A stretch of DNA of 64,000 bases from the NCBI RefSeq assembly GCF_004023625.1, contig NZ_RPDJ01000044.1, forward strand, positions 22,278 to 86,277, in the 5' to 3' direction. The first letter of the stretch is position 1, and every line of letters starts with the position of its first letter. The notes beneath the pieces are model-generated. The model searched no databases. It worked only from the letters and a program-made list of their open reading frames with translations, and was not told the DNA's origin. Made by a program: the position numbers and the translations under genes. The stretch is from Streptomyces cavernae. GTDB taxonomy: Bacteria; Actinomycetota; Actinomycetes; Streptomycetales; Streptomycetaceae. Shown one piece after another: positions 60,910-64,000 of the stretch.

Positions 60910-61368
60910 ATGTCGACCAGCCAGACCCCCGCCGCGAGCGCGCCGACACGCCGCTCCGTCGAGCTCGACCCTGCCGAGGCGCTCCGGCTGCTGAGCGAGG
61001 TGCCGCTCGGCAGGATCGTCTTCACCCGGCACGCGCTGCCCACGATCCGGCCCGTCAATCACCTGCTCGACAACGGTGACGTCGTCATTCGCACCCAGGA
61101 AGGCACGGCCCTGACCACGCGCGCCCACGAGGCGGACGACCGGGGTGTCGTGGTGGCGTACGAGGCCGACTCCATCGACCCCGAGACGCACCTCGGCTGG
61201 AGCGTCGTCGTCACGGGTTACGCGCTCCCGGTCACCGATCCCGCCGACCTCGCCCGCTACCGCACGATGCTGACGCCCTGGGTGACCGGGACGATGGACC
61301 AAGCGATCCGCATCCGCCCCGAACTGGTCACCGGAATCCGCCTCACCTCGGCGGAATCCGACGAGTGA
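60910..61368 (+). CDS. PNPOx-fold flavin/F420-type protein (second copy)
   Basis: 152 residues, clearly paralogous to the product at 28417: LLSEVPLGRIVFTRHALPTI, PVNHLLDNGDVVIRT and GWSVVVTGYALPVTDP. A 20-residue Thr/Ser/Ala-rich N-terminus precedes the barrel. The cofactor is probably FMN or F420; the substrate is unknown. GGAAG lies about 7 nt before the ATG at 60910; an in-frame GTG at 60880 is less likely. Confidence 0.85.
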   Translation: MSTSQTPAASAPTRRSVELDPAEALRLLSEVPLGRIVFTRHALPTIRPVNHLLDNGDVVIRTQEGTALTTRAHEADDRGVVVAYEADSIDPETHLGWSVVVTGYALPVTDPADLARYRTMLTPWVTGTMDQAIRIRPELVTGIRLTSAESDE

Positions 61369-61375
61369 CGAGCAC

Positions 61376-61440
61376 GAGGGCTCCCTCAGCGCGAGGGCTC
61401 CCTCAGCGCGAGGGTTCGCTCAGCGCGAGGGCTCCCTCAG
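61376..61440. repeat. Four tandem 17-bp palindromic units after the PNPOx gene
   Basis: Units begin at 61376, 61393, 61410 and 61427 (last one partial). Each contains GAGGG-CT-CCCTC, a small inverted repeat; the third is degenerate. They start 7 nt after the stop and could form a multi-hairpin terminator. A second imperfect repeat (GCCGAGATCGCCGCA, twice) lies near 61491-61530. Confidence 0.8.
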
Positions 61441-61619
61441 TTCGACGCACGGCGGTCGCCGAGTCGGCGCATTCATGGTGGTCCGCACGCCGAGATCGCC
61501 GCATCGCGGTCCGATCGCCGAGATCGCCGCAGGGCGGTCACCGGCCCCGGCGACCGGGACCGGCGATGCTCACCGCCCACGTCACGCCCCCTCCCTCGGG
61601 CTCCCTCGGGAACTCCGCC

Positions 61620-61826
61620 TCAGTGCCGCACCAGAGCCCGCTCCGGTCGACGGGAGGCCGGCTCCCGTGCCGCCGGCAGCCGGCGCCGGGCGCGACGCAG
61701 TTGCAGCCGGACCACCAGCGCGTCGACGACGGCACTGACCACGAAGGTGATTGCCATAGACGCCACGAGCAGGACGAAGAACAGCCTCACGAACTCCGGG
61801 GTCAGTGAGGTCAGCGATGTACCCAC
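61620..61826 (-). CDS. Small single-pass membrane protein
   Basis: A 68-residue ORF with one hydrophobic helix (FVRLFFVLLVASMAITFVVS, residues 12-31) and a strongly basic C-terminus (RRARRRLPAAREPASRRPER). I chose the GTG at 61826 because AAGGGGG lies 8 nt upstream; an alternative GTG at 61835 overlaps that site. I do not recognise a family. The codon pattern and ribosome binding site support it modestly. Confidence 0.5.
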   Translation of the reverse strand: MGTSLTSLTPEFVRLFFVLLVASMAITFVVSAVVDALVVRLQLRRARRRLPAAREPASRRPERALVRH

Positions 61827-61916
61827 GGTGTTCACCCCCTTCCGTCGAGTGGTCTCTCACCCTCATCGAACAACGAGCCGCGCGGTGCCGCAGGGTGCCG
61901 ATGGCACTCCCTCGCG

Positions 61917-61981
61917 GGGCCGGGCGGCCCGACCGCGGGGCCGGGTGGCCCATGGTGCGCCCCGCGGGACGGGACCACGCT
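61917..61981 (+). promoter_or_regulatory. Dormancy-box pair and -10 upstream of the cNMP-binding gene
   Basis: GGGCCGGGCGGCCC (61917-61930) and GGGCCGGGTGGCCC (61938-61951), centres 21 bp apart. CACGCT (61976-61981) starts 31.5 bp from the proximal centre, giving a leader of about 29 nt. The boxes may also serve the small gene on the other strand, though no -10 fits that way. Confidence 0.68.
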
Positions 61982-62016
61982 GGATGTGGCAGGTCCCATC
62001 CCCTGGGAGGCATGAC

Positions 62017-62481
62017 ATGAACGTCCACTCGACATGGCACATGCTGCGAGCGCTGTCCGCCGAGCGCCGGCAGCAGCTGATGGACCACGCCAAGGAGGTG
62101 GCGTACCCGCAGGGGACACGCCTCTTCGAGGAGGGTGGACACGCCGACCGCTTCTGGATCATCCGCACCGGAACGGTCGCCCTCGACATGCGTGTGCCCG
62201 GCCGTCGGGCCGCCGTCATCGAGACCGTCGGACACAACGAACTCGTCGGCTGGTCCTGGATGTTCGAACCGCACACCTGGCACATGGGCGCCGAGGCGAT
62301 GACACCGGTGCGCGCCTACGAGTTCGACGCGGTGGCCGTCCGGGCCCTGTGCGAGGAAGACCCCGCGCTGGGCCTGGCGATCGCGGAGTGGGTGGGCGGC
62401 GTCGTCGCACGTCGGCTGCGCTCGGCCCGCACCCGGCTGCTGGACCTGTACGCCCCGTACGGCAGCGGAAGCCGGCTGTGA
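62017..62481 (+). CDS. Crp/FNR-like cyclic-nucleotide-binding domain protein lacking HTH
   Basis: A 154-residue protein that is essentially a single cNMP-binding beta-roll: AKEVAYPQGTRLFEEGGHAD, GTVALDMRVPGRRAAVIETV, GHNELVGWSWMFEP and EFDAVAVRALCEEDP. It ends soon after the C-helix, about 65 residues short of Crp, with no DNA-binding domain and no stop-split remnant downstream. There is no FNR-type cysteine cluster. It may be a sensor that acts by protein contact. GGGAGG lies 6 nt before the ATG. The next CBS-BON gene starts 53 nt downstream. Confidence 0.87.
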   Translation: MNVHSTWHMLRALSAERRQQLMDHAKEVAYPQGTRLFEEGGHADRFWIIRTGTVALDMRVPGRRAAVIETVGHNELVGWSWMFEPHTWHMGAEAMTPVRAYEFDAVAVRALCEEDPALGLAIAEWVGGVVARRLRSARTRLLDLYAPYGSGSRL

Positions 62482-62534
62482 CCACGTCCGCGATCCCGAT
62501 CCGAAGCGGCCGAGGCCGAGGCCAAGGAGGCATC

Positions 62535-63233
62535 ATGCACGGCACCCCGCACATCGTGAGCGATGTCATGACTCACACAGTCGCCGCCGTCGGGCGCGGG
62601 GCCGCATTCAAGGAGATCGTGCGGACCATGCAGGAGCGGAAGGTCAGCGCCCTGCCCGTCATCGAGGGCGCAGGCCGCGTCGTCGGAGTCGTCTCCGAAG
62701 CCGACCTGCTGCTCAAGGAGGAGTTCCGCGACAGCGACCCCGACCGGGCCACGCAGCTGCGACGTCTCCCCGACCTCGCCAAGGCCGGTGCCATGACCGC
62801 GGAGGAGCTGATGACCTCGCCGGCCCTCACCACCAGGCCGGACGCGACACTCGCGCAGGCCGCGCGAACCATGGCGCACGCCAAGGTCAAGCGGCTGCCC
62901 GTGGTCGACGCGTCGGGGCTGCTGCAGGGCATCGTCAGCCGCGCCGACCTGCTGAAGGTGTTCCTGCGCGACGACGAGGAGATCGCCGAGGAGGTCCGGC
63001 GGGAGGTCGTCTCGTACCTCTTCCCCCCGCCGGAGTCGGCCGTACGGGTGGCGGTGCGGGACGGCGTCGTGACGCTCCGCGGCCGTATCCGGGACGCCTC
63101 CCTGGTTCCCGTGGCCGCGCGTCTGGTTCGCGCCGTCGAGGGCGTCGTGGACGTCGATTTCGAGCCGGAGGGGCAGCCGGCCGCCCGCACGTCGAACGAC
63201 TCCCCGTCAGGTGACAGCAAGTCTCCGGCGTAG
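62535..63233 (+). CDS. CBS-BON domain protein (fifth copy)
   Basis: 232 residues: CBS motifs at about 7-60 (GRVVGVVSEADLLL) and 92-147 (GLLQGIVSRADLLKVF), BON at about 155-212 (VAVRDGVVTLRGRIRDASL). Residues 214-232 are a polar tail. AAGGAGG precedes the ATG at 62535. Probably translated from the same mRNA as the cNMP-binding protein, pairing two nucleotide sensors. Confidence 0.9.
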   Translation: MHGTPHIVSDVMTHTVAAVGRGAAFKEIVRTMQERKVSALPVIEGAGRVVGVVSEADLLLKEEFRDSDPDRATQLRRLPDLAKAGAMTAEELMTSPALTTRPDATLAQAARTMAHAKVKRLPVVDASGLLQGIVSRADLLKVFLRDDEEIAEEVRREVVSYLFPPPESAVRVAVRDGVVTLRGRIRDASLVPVAARLVRAVEGVVDVDFEPEGQPAARTSNDSPSGDSKSPA

Positions 63234-63243
63234 CCGCGCGGTG

Positions 63244-63287
63244 GGGCCGGTCGGCCCTGGCGCATCCGGCCCCGGACGCGCGAGGAT
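63244..63287 (+). promoter_or_regulatory. Dormancy box and -10 upstream of the response regulator
   Basis: GGGCCGGTCGGCCC (63244-63257) is followed by GAGGAT (63282-63287), starting 31.5 bp from the centre. The leader to the ATG would be about 48 nt. If the regulator binds this motif, the gene is autoregulated. Confidence 0.68.
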
Positions 63288-63341
63288 CGGCGGGACGGAC
63301 CGCCGGCATGTCCGTCATCAACCGGGGAACAAAGGACCGAC

Positions 63342-64000
63342 ATGACCGAGGCGCGCACCTTCACCGAGCAGAACCCGATCCGGGTCTTCCTGCTGGATGA
63401 CCACGAGGTCGTACGACGCGGCCTGACCGACCTGCTGGACGCCGAACCCGACATCTCCGTCGTCGGCGACGCGGGCACCGTCGAGCAAGCGCTCGTCCGC
63501 GGCCCCGCCCTGCGCCCCGACGTGGCCGTCCTCGACGTACGCCTGCCCGACGGGGACGGCATCACCGTCTGCCGCGAACTGCGCAGCCAGATGCCCGAAC
63601 TCACCTGCCTGATGCTCACCTCCTTCGACGACGAGGACGCCCTCCTCGACGCGATCATGGCCGGAGCCTCCGGCTACGTCCTCAAACAGATCAAGGGATC
63701 CGACCTGATCTCGGCCATCCGCACCGTCGCCTCCGGCCAGTCCATGCTCGACCCGGCCACCACCGCCCGGCTGATGCGCTCACTGCGGTCCGAGCCCGAG
63801 GAAACCCCGGCCCTCTCCCCCGAACTGGCCAGCCTGTCACCACGCGAACGCGACATCCTCGCCCTCATCGGAGACGGACTCACCAACCGCGAGATCGGCA
63901 AGAAGCTCTACCTGTCCGAGAAGACCGTCAAGAACCACATCTCCCGCCTGCTCGCCAAACTCGGCGTCCAACGACGGGTACAGGCCGCGGTCCTCGCCTC
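63342..64000 (+). CDS. NarL/DevR-family response regulator, OsdR-like (3' end outside window)
   Basis: 219 codons are visible, nearly the full length of the family. The receiver domain has the acidic pair in FLLDDHEVV (Asp19, Asp20), the phosphoacceptor Asp65 in VAVLDVRLPDGDG, MLTSFDDEDA and the Lys in GYVLKQIKG. A LuxR-type HTH follows: LSPRERDILALIGDGLTNRE and LSEKTVKNHISRLLAKLGVQ. Close match to mycobacterial DevR/DosR and Streptomyces OsdR, which respond to hypoxia/nitric oxide through a GAF histidine kinase; no kinase gene is in the window. AAAGGA lies 6 nt before the ATG. It is the best candidate to bind the 14-bp palindromes. Confidence 0.93.
   Translation, partial: MTEARTFTEQNPIRVFLLDDHEVVRRGLTDLLDAEPDISVVGDAGTVEQALVRGPALRPDVAVLDVRLPDGDGITVCRELRSQMPELTCLMLTSFDDEDALLDAIMAGASGYVLKQIKGSDLISAIRTVASGQSMLDPATTARLMRSLRSEPEETPALSPELASLSPRERDILALIGDGLTNREIGKKLYLSEKTVKNHISRLLAKLGVQRRVQAAVLA

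Noticed and set aside
1..64000. tRNA, rRNA and riboswitch genes
   Set aside because: No cloverleaf with a TTCRA-type arm, no rRNA segments and no recognised riboswitch core were seen by eye; a tRNAscan/Infernal run would be needed to be sure.

Overview
High G+C content, GTG starts, many ATGA-type overlaps, and the gene families present point to a Streptomyces chromosome. Most of the window (about 3-64 kb) resembles, from memory, the hypoxia/dormancy gene cluster of S. coelicolor (around SCO0160-SCO0220). It carries counterparts of many members of the Mycobacterium tuberculosis DosR/DevR regulon: Acg-type nitroreductase, respiratory nitrate reductase, universal stress proteins (USPs), CBS-domain proteins, an Rv1733c-like membrane protein, Tgs1-like acyltransferase, a ribosome-hibernation-like protein, PNPOx-fold flavin proteins, a SulP transporter and a DevR/OsdR-type response regulator at the right edge.

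Layout: 0-2.9 kb, a self-sufficient P450-reductase fusion (cut by the window edge) and a P450 remnant. 3.0-10.5 kb (minus strand), GAF regulator, aldehyde dehydrogenase, DUF779 joined in frame to a zinc alcohol dehydrogenase, and the proton-translocating transhydrogenase pntA1-A2-B. 10.6-12.7 kb, a 110-bp tandem repeat tract and a DASS anion transporter. 12.9-21.8 kb, nitroreductase diverging from narGHJI, then a RaiA/HPF-like gene. 22-27 kb, two paralogous CBS-BON genes flanking adhE. 27-33 kb, USP, PNPOx-like, STAS, Rv1733c-like and WS/DGAT genes. 32-37 kb, USP-ppdK-USP. 37-42 kb, an operon of GNAT-acyl-CoA synthetase, CBS-BON and flavodoxin, diverging from a USP. 42.5-45 kb, DoxX and SulP. 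45-48 kb, pflBA. 48.5-54.3 kb, arginine deiminase genes arcDAB and arcC, split by an IS110 remnant. 54.5-60 kb, an acyltransferase and a large STAND-WD40 protein that look like insertions into the island. 60-64 kb, CBS-BON, PNPOx, a cNMP-binding protein without HTH, another CBS-BON, and the response regulator.

The metabolic logic is survival without oxygen: nitrate respiration, mixed-acid/ethanol pathways (PFL, AdhE, ADH, ALDH), substrate-level ATP from acyl-CoA and arginine, PEP/pyruvate balancing by PPDK, NAD(P)H balancing by transhydrogenase, and lipid storage.

The most striking non-coding signal is a 14-bp palindrome, close to GGGCC-N4-GGCCC, upstream of almost every transcription unit of the island. 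It usually occurs as a pair with centres 21-23 bp apart. At about ten promoters a -10-like hexamer (often NAGNNT) begins 29.5-31.5 bp from the proximal centre. It has the same 5-4-5 architecture as the mycobacterial DevR box. I infer that these are sites for the response regulator encoded at the right edge, which has one in its own promoter. The P450, acyltransferase and STAND genes lack recognisable copies.
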